DNA of 64,000 nucleotides, from assembly GCA_965277875.1 (NCBI GenBank), contig CBDIDV010000002.1, positions 496,001 to 560,000 on the forward strand, read 5' to 3'. Within the stretch, counting starts at the first letter, position 1. Each line of letters opens with the position of its first letter. The translations under genes were made by a program, and so were the position numbers. This DNA is from CAWFQB01 sp965277875. Lineage in GTDB: Bacteria; Armatimonadota; Chthonomonadetes; Chthonomonadales; Chthonomonadaceae. Under the pieces are notes generated by a model that saw nothing but the letters and a program-made list of their open reading frames with translations, was not told the DNA's origin and ran no database searches. Shown here piece after piece: positions 32,702-41,590 of this stretch.

Positions 32702-34099
32702 ATGGAAGCGAAATATACGCGGGCGGCAAAACAGCATGGGCAAGCGTCGGCATGGAGGCGTGGCAGCGTATTGTGCCTTGTGGCTGCGGCGAGCGTCCTT
32801 CCCCGGACGTCCCATGCCGCTGAGAAACTTCCCACGATCCTGGTTCGCGCCACAAAACATGCGTATGACAACTGCATCGTCACGATAGCCCTGCCGCTGA
32901 CTGAAGAGCAAAAAGCTGCTATGCAGACGCAGGAGTGGCATCTGCAAGAGGTTGATGTCGCGGAAGAACCGCCTCAGTCGCGTACCCCCGACACAGTCAA
33001 GAAACTGCTGTCCCTGCCGGACACAACAGCGCACAATTCTGCGTTGCCGTCGCAAATCAGCGAGCAGGATGGGAAAACGCTGCTGACCTTTGTGATAGAT
33101 CATTTGCCGCCGCAAACCGTCCGCGCCTATCATCTGGTAAAAACTGATTTTGTCCGTTCGCGCTGGGCAGGCCTATCCGTAATTGCCAAAAACGAGGACA
33201 TGGAAGTTTATACTCAACCGGGCAGCCACCTGTTCACGCGCTACGCCACGCACAGCGGCCCGAACAAGCCTTTCTTCTATCCCATCCTGACCCCGGACGG
33301 GCAGCCCATGACGCGCACCTGGCCTCTTGATCCCGCGAGTACGGAAAGCCACGATCACCCGCACCATCGCGGACTATGGTTCACCCACAGCGACCTCAAC
33401 GGCATTGACTTTTGGACGGAACAGAATACGGACAAAATACATGTCGGAAAGACGGTTGCCAGGGGTTTCACAAACCCGGTAAGCGGAAATATCTTCGGCG
33501 GTTTTCGCGCGTATACCGAATGGCGCGCGCCCGACGACAAATTGATTGCGACCGATGTGCGCGACGTGCGCGTGTATCAACTTGGCACAGACCGCGTGAT
33601 GGACTTTGAAATCACCGTCAAGCCCGAAGGCGGGCCGCTGAAGTGGGGAGATAACAAGGACGGCACGTTCGGCCTGCGCCTGCCCGATACGCTCGCGCCC
33701 GCCCCGGAAAAGTCCGCCCACATTGCCACCCCCACGGGACATATAGAAACGTCATCGGGACTGAAAGATGGCGCGGCGTGGGGGCAGCCCGCCGAATGGG
33801 TAGACTACTACGGGCCGATAGGCGGCAAGGCGTGGGGTGTGGCGATGTTCGACAACCCGCAGAACCTGCGCCATCCCACGACCTGGCACGCCCGCGACTA
33901 CGCCCTGTTTTCCGCCAACCCATTCGGCCTGCACGACTTCAAGCGCGGCGACAAGGGCGTGGGCGATTACCTCCAGCCTGCCGATAAGACGCTCACCTTC
34001 CGCTACCGCCTGCTGTTCCATGCGGGCGATACCACAGCCGCCCACGTCGCCGAACAATACGCGAACTACGCCGACCCGCCCGAAGTCACAGTACAATAG
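32702..34099 (+). CDS. DUF6807 (PmoA-like) exported protein
   Basis: A 465-residue protein with a signal peptide (basic start, hydrophobic 21-35, cleavage near SHAAEK). The DUF6807 region carries the hallmark DHPHHRGLW (218-226) and DLNGIDFW, followed by beta-rich sequence with GWGVAMFDNP-like segments. Such proteins occur near sugar-catabolism genes and are described as PmoA family, although their reaction is not known. The histidine cluster suggests a metal or sugar-binding site. An AAGGGGAAG ribosome site precedes the ATG. The next gene starts 13 bp downstream. Confidence 0.9.
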   Translation: MEAKYTRAAKQHGQASAWRRGSVLCLVAAASVLPRTSHAAEKLPTILVRATKHAYDNCIVTIALPLTEEQKAAMQTQEWHLQEVDVAEEPPQSRTPDTVKKLLSLPDTTAHNSALPSQISEQDGKTLLTFVIDHLPPQTVRAYHLVKTDFVRSRWAGLSVIAKNEDMEVYTQPGSHLFTRYATHSGPNKPFFYPILTPDGQPMTRTWPLDPASTESHDHPHHRGLWFTHSDLNGIDFWTEQNTDKIHVGKTVARGFTNPVSGNIFGGFRAYTEWRAPDDKLIATDVRDVRVYQLGTDRVMDFEITVKPEGGPLKWGDNKDGTFGLRLPDTLAPAPEKSAHIATPTGHIETSSGLKDGAAWGQPAEWVDYYGPIGGKAWGVAMFDNPQNLRHPTTWHARDYALFSANPFGLHDFKRGDKGVGDYLQPADKTLTFRYRLLFHAGDTTAAHVAEQYANYADPPEVTVQ

Positions 34100-34112
34100 A
34101 TGAGGAACCTAC

Positions 34113-35405
34113 TTGACCCTGAAGCTGCCTGCCCGCTATTTTACGGATGTGCCGGATGATGTTGTTTTGTTTACTGTGGAGGTTGATCGAACGGCGTGTC
34201 TACAAGGCGGGGCTGTTCCACTTGCATTAGAACAGACGTTTACCCGCCTAGAAACTTCAGGGCTTCGTTTACCTTTGTCCGGCATAGTCGCGGCTGCCGC
34301 ATGGCAGTTTAAGACGCAAGGACAGACGCCGTCATTTGCGGATAGACAGACAACTGCGTCCGTATTGGAAGCATGGGATATAAAGTCTCAAAAGCAACCA
34401 GCCACCGGACATAATCGCCTAGTGTGCGTACCACCTCAGAATGACAGTTATCACAAGACGGGAACTGAACTGTTGGGTGTTGGCATTGGCCTAAGCGTTG
34501 CCAGTCATTTGTACAACATTCCACTCACCGAATGGGAAAACACAACTCGCAATGCACGTTTTGACTACAGCGCAATCTATCCGCCGACAAATGGAAGACT
34601 GCTTGTTGAGGTCAGGGCAAGGCTGGATCGAAACAACTGGGGTGAGGCAGTCAGGAAGTCTGCTCAGAAGCTGGCGCAGCAGACGCACGATTTTTCGATT
34701 GCTGCCGTTATTCTTTGCGCGCCACGTTCTCAACTGTCTCAGCGTACCTTGCGAACAAAGGACATTCTGATTATGGATCCCGTCTTAGACAATTCGCCTC
34801 AGCCGCAAAGCCAGCGTTTACGCAATATAGTCCGCCACTACATTCCGTTTTTCGAGCGGCAGCAGGGCTTAAACGACAACAACTTTACACGTCGTTTTGC
34901 GGCGCGTTTGAGGGAACTGGCGGAGGCGGATGAATCAACATTCCAAAATTATCTGCACAATGGCGACGCTGCTTTGCGTTACGACAAACGAGGCGAAAAA
35001 CCCTGGCGCACCTATGTTCGCTACGATGGACAGCAATTTTACGGAACGGCGCTAAACGGCTACGCCTGGCCGATTGAAATAGCCGGGCGCAAACCCGTGC
35101 CGGGGCAGGGAGCCTATTATTTTGCGTTATGGGAGCCTGTCATTGAAGCTCTCCGCGATGGGCGCATCCATGATTTGCTGGAGATGGATGTAACGCCGGG
35201 AACCACACAGCACAACGGACGCGTGTTTGTTTTGCTGGAGGACGGAATTGCGCTTGCATGGGCGCCCTCTGAAGATCAACTAAAGCCTGGTATGTTCGAC
35301 GACTTGTTTGCTGCCCCGCAAAAGAATGGCAGTCACGCCTCCGACGCGGTGGAGAGCAGCACAGACGAGGCTGCGCTTATCGCCGCGTCTCACGCCGAAC
35401 GCTAG
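34113..35405 (+). CDS. Hypothetical protein, possibly nuclease-like
   Basis: A 430-residue protein of no family I recognise. TTG at 34113 with an AGGA site is the likeliest start because no in-frame ATG lies nearby. Residues about 149-190 contain FDYSAIYPP followed by LLVEVRARLDRNNWGEAV. This D-x(n)-E-x-R/K spacing on adjacent strands recalls PD-(D/E)XK nuclease folds, but an arginine stands where lysine is expected. Base composition is more AT-rich than the flanking genes. It sits between DUF6807 and the phosphoesterase gene with short gaps. Treat the nuclease idea as a hint only. Confidence 0.6.
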   Translation: MTLKLPARYFTDVPDDVVLFTVEVDRTACLQGGAVPLALEQTFTRLETSGLRLPLSGIVAAAAWQFKTQGQTPSFADRQTTASVLEAWDIKSQKQPATGHNRLVCVPPQNDSYHKTGTELLGVGIGLSVASHLYNIPLTEWENTTRNARFDYSAIYPPTNGRLLVEVRARLDRNNWGEAVRKSAQKLAQQTHDFSIAAVILCAPRSQLSQRTLRTKDILIMDPVLDNSPQPQSQRLRNIVRHYIPFFERQQGLNDNNFTRRFAARLRELAEADESTFQNYLHNGDAALRYDKRGEKPWRTYVRYDGQQFYGTALNGYAWPIEIAGRKPVPGQGAYYFALWEPVIEALRDGRIHDLLEMDVTPGTTQHNGRVFVLLEDGIALAWAPSEDQLKPGMFDDLFAAPQKNGSHASDAVESSTDEAALIAASHAER

Positions 35406-35430
35406 GCGCGGAGCGGCAACTGATTGCAAT

Positions 35431-35458
35431 GTTGTTTGTTGTGAGTTGTTTGTTGTGA
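35431..35458 (+). repeat. Tandem 14-bp repeat upstream of the phosphoesterase gene
   Basis: GTTGTTTGTTGTGA occurs twice head to tail (35431-35444 and 35445-35458), ending 14 bases before the start codon at 35473 and running into AAAGGAAAG, the likely ribosome site. The same TTGTTTGTTG core occurs in the rfbF-rfbG gap. Confidence 0.8.
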
Positions 35459-35472
35459 AAGGAAAGACCCGT

Positions 35473-37725
35473 ATGCGCCGACGACTCGGCTGCCTGATGC
35501 TTGCGTGTGCGCTTGCAGTGTTTGGAATGTGGGGGACGAGGGCGTTTGCAGGCCCGCAGAACGCCCGCAACAATGACCCGACCGGCGAAGGCGACAGCTT
35601 TACGTTCCTGACCATTACGGACACGCACCAGAAGGCAGGAGAAGACAACGCCAACCTCAAGAAGCTGGCCGATGACGTGACCGAGATGTCGCCCCGACCC
35701 GCCTTCATCATTCATACGGGCGATGTGACCGACAGCGGCAGGCCCGAAGAATACGCCCGCTTCAAAGCCGCCCTTGCCCCACTGACGCAGGCCGGCGTCA
35801 AACTCTACGCCGTGCCGGGCAACCATGACGTGCGCTGGTCGCCTGTCGGCAAGGAAGAGTTTGCGCGACAGTTCGGGAAAACGTACCAGTCTTTTGACAA
35901 GGGCGGAGCGCATTTCGTTCTGCTCGACACTACGGTACTCTTGGAACACTGGGGGCATCTGGACAAGGCGGAACTGGAATGGCTTGCCAGAGACCTGAAA
36001 AAAGTCAAGCCGGAAACGCCCCTGTTCGTGTTCATGCACCACGACATCGGGCGCGACACGCCCACAAAGCGCATGATTGACAACGAGTTTGATCTGGTTC
36101 CCCTGCTGCGTAATCACAATGTCGTCGCCATCTTCACAGGGCATGAACATCGTGATATGGTGTGGCAAACAAACGGTACGCGTACCTTCATGTCGCAGGC
36201 GCTGTTTCAGCCCAACGGCAGCTACTATCGCGTCAGCGTGTCCAAGCTGCTCGTTACTTTAGACAGACAGTTTGCCGGGACACCCGGAGAGCCGTACCAT
36301 GCCACGCTGCCCATCGCGCGGCAGTCGCATCCCTCGCATTTGAAAGCCGAGTGGGACGACCCGGATGTTCCCTATCTGGCGCGCAGGCGTCCGCAGGCCA
36401 GCCTCAACCCCCGCGCCGTGACCGACAATCCCGATAAAGAGATGGCCGAGTACAGGCAGGACGACGGCCCCTTCAAGCCGCTGACAAAAGACAAGCGCGA
36501 CCTGTGGCACGATCAATTCGAGACGCGTGACATCCCTATCGGCGTCCATACCGCCGATGTGCGCCTGACGACCAGCAACAACGTTACGTATACCGACGAA
36601 CTAATCTTCGAGATCGAGCGCGACAACCGCGAACCCACGCAAAAATGGGCCATCAACCTGGAAGGCCCGATACAATCCAGCCCGGTTCTGGTGGAAGATA
36701 CATTATATGTGGCGGCGGGCGACGGCAAATGCTACGCTCTGGAACTAATGCGGGGCAAAAAACGGTGGACGTTCCCGATCAAAGGGGAGTTTGTCGCAAC
36801 GCCCATCCATGAGGGCAATCTGCTGTTCGTAGGCGGCACGGATCACAACATGTACGCGCTGGACACCAACACGGGCCGACCGCGCTGGCGCTATGACACG
36901 GGCAGCCCGATTTTCGCCTCGGCGGCCGTCGCGCAGTCTACCTTGTGCGTGGGCGGCAACGGCAAAATCTACGGCCTGGATGTGAATACGGGCAAGACGC
37001 GCTGGACGCAGCCCGCAGGCGCGTTCTTTCAATCACGGGCCGCCACCGACGGCAACACGTTTTATCTGGGCGGCTGGGACAACACGCTTTATGCTCTGGA
37101 CGCCCAGACCGGAACGCCCCGCTGGACGGCGCGCATGGGCTATAATAACAAAACCAAGCAAATTGACCGCTTCTACTCGCCCGCCATCTCGTCTCCGGCT
37201 GTGGCGAATGGGCGCGTGTACATCTGCTCGAACGACGGCGTCCTGCACGCCTTGAACGCGCAGTCGGGCAAAGAAGTGTGGACGGCAATCGCGCCGGTCG
37301 GGTCGGACTCGTTCGGCTACTCCTCGCCCGCCGTGCAGGGCGCGAATCTGTACGTGGCCGGCCTGGGGCAGAACGGAGACGTGTACTGCCTGGACACGAA
37401 TACGGGGAGCATCCGCTGGCGCGTCTCGACCGGGCAGATCATCTACGACAGTTCGCCGCGCCTTGCCCCGGACGGCAAATCGTTCGCCATCATGGGGGTG
37501 CGCGGGCGCGTGTCGGTTCTGGACAGCGCGGACGGCAAGCGATTGTGGGGTTACGAACTCGGCCCCGGCAACATCTTTTCCACGCCCGAATACGATGGTC
37601 AGCGCGTCTACACCACAACAATGGCAAACGATGTGCAGGCACTGAACGGCCCCGGCATAGGGGGCAGAGAACGCCGTGAACCCCGCCCTGCCGCCAAACC
37701 TGTCGAGGATGAGGCCGCAAAATAA
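35473..37725 (+). CDS. Exported metallophosphoesterase fused to a PQQ-type beta-propeller
   Basis: The protein has 750 residues: signal peptide (1-26, cleavage after AFA), calcineurin-like phosphoesterase domain (about 42-260) and C-terminal propeller (about 415-735). The metal ligands of the esterase are seen in TDTH (49-52), GDVTD (83-87), GNHD (116-119), MHHD and GHEH. The propeller has at least seven PQQ/Trp-docking repeats of the form G-x-x-Y-A-L-D-x-x-T-G-x-x-x-W. It is predicted periplasmic or secreted. The propeller may recognise a substrate or surface partner rather than bind PQQ, since no dehydrogenase domain is present. ATG 35473 follows GGAAAG. The open frame further upstream is not signal-like. 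Confidence 0.93.
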   Translation: MRRRLGCLMLACALAVFGMWGTRAFAGPQNARNNDPTGEGDSFTFLTITDTHQKAGEDNANLKKLADDVTEMSPRPAFIIHTGDVTDSGRPEEYARFKAALAPLTQAGVKLYAVPGNHDVRWSPVGKEEFARQFGKTYQSFDKGGAHFVLLDTTVLLEHWGHLDKAELEWLARDLKKVKPETPLFVFMHHDIGRDTPTKRMIDNEFDLVPLLRNHNVVAIFTGHEHRDMVWQTNGTRTFMSQALFQPNGSYYRVSVSKLLVTLDRQFAGTPGEPYHATLPIARQSHPSHLKAEWDDPDVPYLARRRPQASLNPRAVTDNPDKEMAEYRQDDGPFKPLTKDKRDLWHDQFETRDIPIGVHTADVRLTTSNNVTYTDELIFEIERDNREPTQKWAINLEGPIQSSPVLVEDTLYVAAGDGKCYALELMRGKKRWTFPIKGEFVATPIHEGNLLFVGGTDHNMYALDTNTGRPRWRYDTGSPIFASAAVAQSTLCVGGNGKIYGLDVNTGKTRWTQPAGAFFQSRAATDGNTFYLGGWDNTLYALDAQTGTPRWTARMGYNNKTKQIDRFYSPAISSPAVANGRVYICSNDGVLHALNAQSGKEVWTAIAPVGSDSFGYSSPAVQGANLYVAGLGQNGDVYCLDTNTGSIRWRVSTGQIIYDSSPRLAPDGKSFAIMGVRGRVSVLDSADGKRLWGYELGPGNIFSTPEYDGQRVYTTTMANDVQALNGPGIGGRERREPRPAAKPVEDEAAK

Positions 37726-37728
37726 ACT

Positions 37729-38508
37729 CTATTCCTGCTTCTTTAGTTTAGAGGCGGCGTCGCGGTCGAGGAACCATGTCAGCGTACCGTTTGTAGCGCG
37801 GATGTTCTGCGAGGGCAGGGCGTCCGGCTCGGCTTGCCCTTCGAGGACACGGGCGACCATGTCGGCCTTGTCGGCCTTTGCCACCAGGAACAGGATGTCG
37901 GCCCCGTTGTTCAGGACGAGATAGGTTAGGGTCAGGCGTTCCACAAAGGGTTCGTGACCGGGGGGCGTGGCGACGACAAAGCGTGTCTGCTCGTGCAGGC
38001 TGGGCATATTGGGGAACAGCGAGGCAGTATGCCCGTCCGGCCCCATGCCCATAAGCACCAGGTCGAAGCGCGGCAATTGCCCCGGCGCGAGCTTGAAGAA
38101 GCGTATCATCTCGTCCTCATACTGCTGCGCGGCCAAGTTGGCGTCGGCCAGGTCGGCGGGCATCCGGTGGACGTTGCGGATCGGGTTGGGCGATTTGGAC
38201 AGCAGTTCGGTCTGCACCATGTGAAAGTTGCTGTTCTCGTCGTCGGGCGGCACACAGCGCTCGTCGCCGAACCACAGATGCACGTCCTCCCACTTCACCT
38301 GGCTGTGATAGGGAGGGGCGGCAAGCAGGGCGTACAGCGCGGCGGGCGTGGAGCCTCCCGACAGCGCGACCGAAAACGGCTCGCCCGATCCCTGCTTCTG
38401 CTGCGCCAGATCAACGAACATTTGCGCCGCCGATTGGGTCAGTGTTTCAGAGTCGTCAAAGATGCGGATTACGCGCTGCGCGTTATCTGACATAATCTCG
38501 TCTGACAT
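37729..38508 (-). CDS. pgl: 6-phosphogluconolactonase
   Basis: A 259-residue DevB/NagB-fold enzyme that hydrolyses 6-phosphogluconolactone in the oxidative pentose phosphate pathway. Motifs are VALSGGSTPAALY (phosphate binding), WGDERCVPPDDENSN-type segment FGDERCVPPDDENSN, and LVLMGMGPDGHTASLFP. The AGGAGAA site is ten bases before the ATG at 38508. It ends three bases from the convergent phosphoesterase gene. No other pentose phosphate gene is present nearby. Confidence 0.96.
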   Translation of the reverse strand: MSDEIMSDNAQRVIRIFDDSETLTQSAAQMFVDLAQQKQGSGEPFSVALSGGSTPAALYALLAAPPYHSQVKWEDVHLWFGDERCVPPDDENSNFHMVQTELLSKSPNPIRNVHRMPADLADANLAAQQYEDEMIRFFKLAPGQLPRFDLVLMGMGPDGHTASLFPNMPSLHEQTRFVVATPPGHEPFVERLTLTYLVLNNGADILFLVAKADKADMVARVLEGQAEPDALPSQNIRATNGTLTWFLDRDAASKLKKQE

Positions 38509-38539
38509 GATTAAAGTTCTCCTGTTTTGTTGTTTCGTT

Positions 38540-38675
38540 GTCTTGAACTCGTATTACGCGGGTTGATAGGATAGACAGGATTGGATGCAGCGTTCTTCTC
38601 GACGTTCTTTTTCACAGGATAAGTCGCAGTTTAATCCTGTCCATCCTATCAACCCGCGTAATCCGAGTTCAAGAC
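38540..38675. repeat. Dispersed repeat A as a 43-bp inverted pair
   Basis: Bases 38540-38582 and 38633-38675 are inverted copies with 41 of 43 matching. Each begins GTCTTGAACTCG and contains GGGTTGATAGGAT. The 50-base loop is unrelated. A third, more diverged copy lies at 30626-30668. The pair occupies the spacer between divergent pgl and the ADP-ribosylglycohydrolase gene and could form a large cruciform or mRNA hairpin. Confidence 0.88.
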
Positions 38676-38690
38676 AGATAAGGGGTTGCC

Positions 38691-39464
38691 ATGCTGGGAG
38701 CCATTGCCGGGGATATTATAGGGAGTATCTATGAGCGGTACAACATCCGCAGCATGGATTTCCCCTTGTTCGGCGCGCGGACGCACTTTACTGACGACAC
38801 GGTTTTGTCCGTGGCGCTGGCCGACAGCATCCTTTACGGCGACGATTACCCGTTCCTGCTCAAATACTACTATCACAAGTATCCAAACGCGGGATTCGGC
38901 GGCGCGTTCCATCAGTGGGCGCAGTCGGACTCGCTTGATCCCTACAACAGCTGGGGCAACGGGGCGGCAATGCGCGTTTCACCAATCGGCTGGGCGTATG
39001 ATACGCTCGACGAGGTGCTGACACAGGCCGAGCGCAGCGCAGCCGTGACGCACAACCACCCGGAAGGCATCAAGGGAGCGCAGGCCGTGGCGAGCGCGGT
39101 TTTTCTGGCCCGCACCGGCAATGCAAAAGACGCCATCAAAACGTACATCGAAGACGCGTTCGGCTACGACCTGAACGAGACCATCGCCAACCTGCGTACC
39201 TCTTATACGTTCGACGTGTCATGTCAGGGCAGCGTGCCGCAAGCCATCATCGCTTTTTTGGAGTCTGAAGATTACGAGGATTGTGTGCGCCGCGCCATCT
39301 CCATCGGCGGCGACAGCGACACTATTGCCTGCATGTCCGGCGGCATCGCGCACGCCTTTTACGGCCCCCTGCCCAACAAGATCAAGCGTGAGATGTACGC
39401 CCGCCTGGACGAGCCGTTAAGGGAGATCACGTTTGCTTTCGGCGAACAGTACGGCTGCGGCTGA
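38691..39464 (+). CDS. ADP-ribosylglycohydrolase family protein
   Basis: A 257-residue all-alpha DraG/ARH-type hydrolase. The two Mg-binding motifs are visible: THFTDDTVLS (about 32-41) and SIGGDSDTIA (about 203-212). It removes ADP-ribose from proteins or small molecules in the cytoplasm. The ATG at 38691 is preceded by AAGGGG. No ADP-ribosyltransferase is recognisable in the window, so the substrate is open. Confidence 0.94.
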   Translation: MLGAIAGDIIGSIYERYNIRSMDFPLFGARTHFTDDTVLSVALADSILYGDDYPFLLKYYYHKYPNAGFGGAFHQWAQSDSLDPYNSWGNGAAMRVSPIGWAYDTLDEVLTQAERSAAVTHNHPEGIKGAQAVASAVFLARTGNAKDAIKTYIEDAFGYDLNETIANLRTSYTFDVSCQGSVPQAIIAFLESEDYEDCVRRAISIGGDSDTIACMSGGIAHAFYGPLPNKIKREMYARLDEPLREITFAFGEQYGCG

Positions 39465-39806
39465 CATCGGCCCCTGCGCTCGCTTTGATTATTGCAATCG
39501 AAGAGAAATACGCATCGCAGCGCACTTCGACTGCAATTGACAACGCCCTGAAAATTGCGTACTATATCATCAGCGTCATTGTCATCAGGGTGGTTATAAA
39601 ATCGGCGCAATATGCGTTTCGGTCGCGTTCGGGTGCGACTGTGTGAAACAAGCGTCACGGCCCTGCGTCTATGTTTGTGTACGCTTCTCACTCTTTTTGC
39701 AGTTGTTCCAATCCTGCCGCGCCAGGGCGCGGCGACCGGGCGCGGCTTGTATACTCTTTACATACTCTCTATCGGTAACACATCAACTTCACATAGGAGT
39801 GCGCGC
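39465..39806. other. 342-bp spacer with a strong promoter
   Basis: It has no gene. It holds the promoter at 39537-39565. The remaining 240 bases up to the DUF6599 start would form a long leader in which I recognise no known riboswitch. Confidence 0.4.
39537..39565 (+). promoter_or_regulatory. Near-consensus sigma70-type promoter
   Basis: TTGACA at 39537-39542, a 17-bp spacer and TACTAT at 39560-39565. It would give a leader of about 235 bases for the DUF6599 gene. Confidence 0.7.
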
Positions 39807-40772
39807 ATGTTGGTTCGTTCTTTGTCTGCTTCACCGTCGGTCTTCGGGCGGTTTGTTTCGGGGCGCATCACGGCAGCTCTGGCCTGCGCCGGGGTTTGTG
39901 CGAGTACGGCTTTGTCGGCCCACGCGGACGTTAAGGGCGCCCTGCCTCCCGGCGTGGGCGCATTTAAGCAGACCACGCAGAAGACGTTTTCGCCCGGTAC
40001 GCTGGAAGACCACATTGACGGGCAGGCCGAGTCGGTGAAACGCTACGACTTTAAGCAGTGCGATTACGCCGAGTATGCACCCGGCGGCAAGGGAACGCAG
40101 CTGATAACCGTAGACATTTACGAGATGGGCAGCCCGCTCGACAGTTACGGCTATTACAGCTACCAGCTTGCGCCCAGCGCGAGCCGGGTAAAGTTCGTCA
40201 AGGTCGCGGGCCTGGAAGCGTACCAGACGCCAGACAGCATCAACTTTTGGAAAGGCCCAAACTACGTTGTCGTGACTATTACAGCAGCGAATTCTCCGGC
40301 CAACTTTCAGGCCGCGCTGCCCGGTTTCGCGCAGGCCATTGCCGCCAAGCTGCCCGGCGCGCAGACGCCGCCGCCCGTACTCGGTCTGCTGCCTGCGGGC
40401 CGCATCCCGCACTCCGAGCGATTCCAGCGCTCCGACATTTTCGCGCAAACATTCCTAAAGAACGGCGTCGTGGCCGCGTATCCGCCCGCCGGCCCGAAAG
40501 CCGAGTTATTCATCGCGCAGTATCCCTCGACAGACGCCGCGCGGCAGGCGTATGGGCAGTATCAGGCGTATCTCAGTCGGCCCCTGATGCTTGCGGCGGG
40601 CGCAAAACCGACAGCCCCCGTCGGCATGGGCGACAGCGCGATTTCGGTCAAAACCAAGTTCGGCCAGGTCGTCACTGCGGTGCGGGGCAAGACCGTGGCC
40701 GGTGTGCGTAACGCCGTCAACGAACCGGGCGCGGAAAGCCTCGTGAAAGCCGCCCTCGCCAAAGCCAAATAG
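39807..40772 (+). CDS. DUF6599 family exported protein
   Basis: The protein has 321 residues. A signal peptide (hydrophobic about 20-36, cleavage near SAHADV) is followed by a domain matching DUF6599: LEDHIDGQAESVKRYDF near the start, the IYEMGSPLDSYGYYSYQ strand pair, and FWKGPNYVVVTI. Function of the family is unknown, and I read it as a periplasmic or surface protein. TAGGAG eight bases upstream fixes the ATG at 39807. The frame is open further 5' but with no fit. The xisHI module follows after about 30 bases. Confidence 0.85.
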   Translation: MLVRSLSASPSVFGRFVSGRITAALACAGVCASTALSAHADVKGALPPGVGAFKQTTQKTFSPGTLEDHIDGQAESVKRYDFKQCDYAEYAPGGKGTQLITVDIYEMGSPLDSYGYYSYQLAPSASRVKFVKVAGLEAYQTPDSINFWKGPNYVVVTITAANSPANFQAALPGFAQAIAAKLPGAQTPPPVLGLLPAGRIPHSERFQRSDIFAQTFLKNGVVAAYPPAGPKAELFIAQYPSTDAARQAYGQYQAYLSRPLMLAAGAKPTAPVGMGDSAISVKTKFGQVVTAVRGKTVAGVRNAVNEPGAESLVKAALAKAK

Positions 40773-40802
40773 TTTTTTACCGCTTCGTTGGAATCTCAAC
40801 TC

Positions 40803-41218
40803 ATGTCGGCACGAGACAAGTACCACAATCAAGTTAGAAACGCGCTCATCAAAGACGGGTGGACTATCACGGACGACCCATTGCGTCTGGAATGGGGGCG
40901 CAAGGATGCTTACGTTGACTTGGGCGCGGAGCAAATCGTTGCGGCAGAGAAGGAACAGCGTAAGATCGCGGTCGAGATCAAGACCTTTCTCGGCACGTCA
41001 GAAGTCCGCGACCTTGAGAACGCCTACGGGCAGTACATGCTTTATCAAGACATTTTGGAAGAGGTGGAACCTGAGCGCATTGTCTATCTGGCTGTGCAAA
41101 GGCTAAATACGCCGAAGTATTTTAGGATTCATTTGGCAGATTGCTTCTCAATAAGAAAAGAATGCGGCTTATCGTGTTTGACCCGGAGGCGGAGAGTATA
41201 CAGCAATGGATACCCTAG
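40803..41218 (+). pseudogene. xisH: xisH, frameshifted copy
   Basis: This XisH-family gene (fdxN element excision controlling factor) is intact to about codon 107 and then loses frame. The first frame runs on to 41309 with nonsense. One frame over, the expected ending reappears (DSFGRLLLNKKRMRLIVFDP then ending QQWIP) and stops at 41216-41218. A one-base deletion within TATTTTAGG near 41117-41124 explains this. The catalytic-like D39 and E58-x-K60 in VAVEIK-type IAVEIK remain. The intact paralogue at 49603-50019 has the expected continuous sequence. It overlaps xisI by the usual few bases. A sequencing error is the alternative. Confidence 0.85.
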
Positions 41219-41541
41219 ACGACTACCGGCGGCTGGTCGAGGCTGTTCTGAAAGATCAGACGCGGGTTCCTTTTGCAAACGGCGACATCGAGATACAGAC
41301 CGTTTTTGACCGGCAAGCGGATCGCTACCTTGTAATGCTCGTCGGGCGTGACACTGTTCGACGCGTACATGGATGTCTGGTACAGGTGGACATCATCAAC
41401 GGCAAACTCTGGGTGCAGCGCGACGGCACGTACTATGGCGTCACGGATCGATTTGTCGAGGCGGGAGTTCCCAAAGAGCGGATCGTACTTGCATTTCACT
41501 CCCAAGAGGAGCGGGAACTCGGCGAGTTTGCCGCCGCGTAA
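41206..41541 (+). CDS. xisI: XisI family protein, copy 1
   Basis: A 111-residue XisI-like protein beginning MDTLDDYRRLVEAVL, with family blocks DRYLVMLVGRD, VHGCLVQVDIINGKLWVQRD and the terminal segment IVLAFHSQEERELGEFAAA. In heterocystous cyanobacteria XisH and XisI are needed for excision of the fdxN element. Elsewhere the pair is widespread and its role is unknown. Its start codon lies inside the end of xisH, a conserved overlap that implies coupled translation. Its partner here is frameshifted. Confidence 0.9.
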   Translation: MDTLDDYRRLVEAVLKDQTRVPFANGDIEIQTVFDRQADRYLVMLVGRDTVRRVHGCLVQVDIINGKLWVQRDGTYYGVTDRFVEAGVPKERIVLAFHSQEERELGEFAAA

Positions 41542-41590
41542 TGCCGGGGCGCAGTATCGCACATCTGTTTTGAAAGAATCGGCAACGGAA

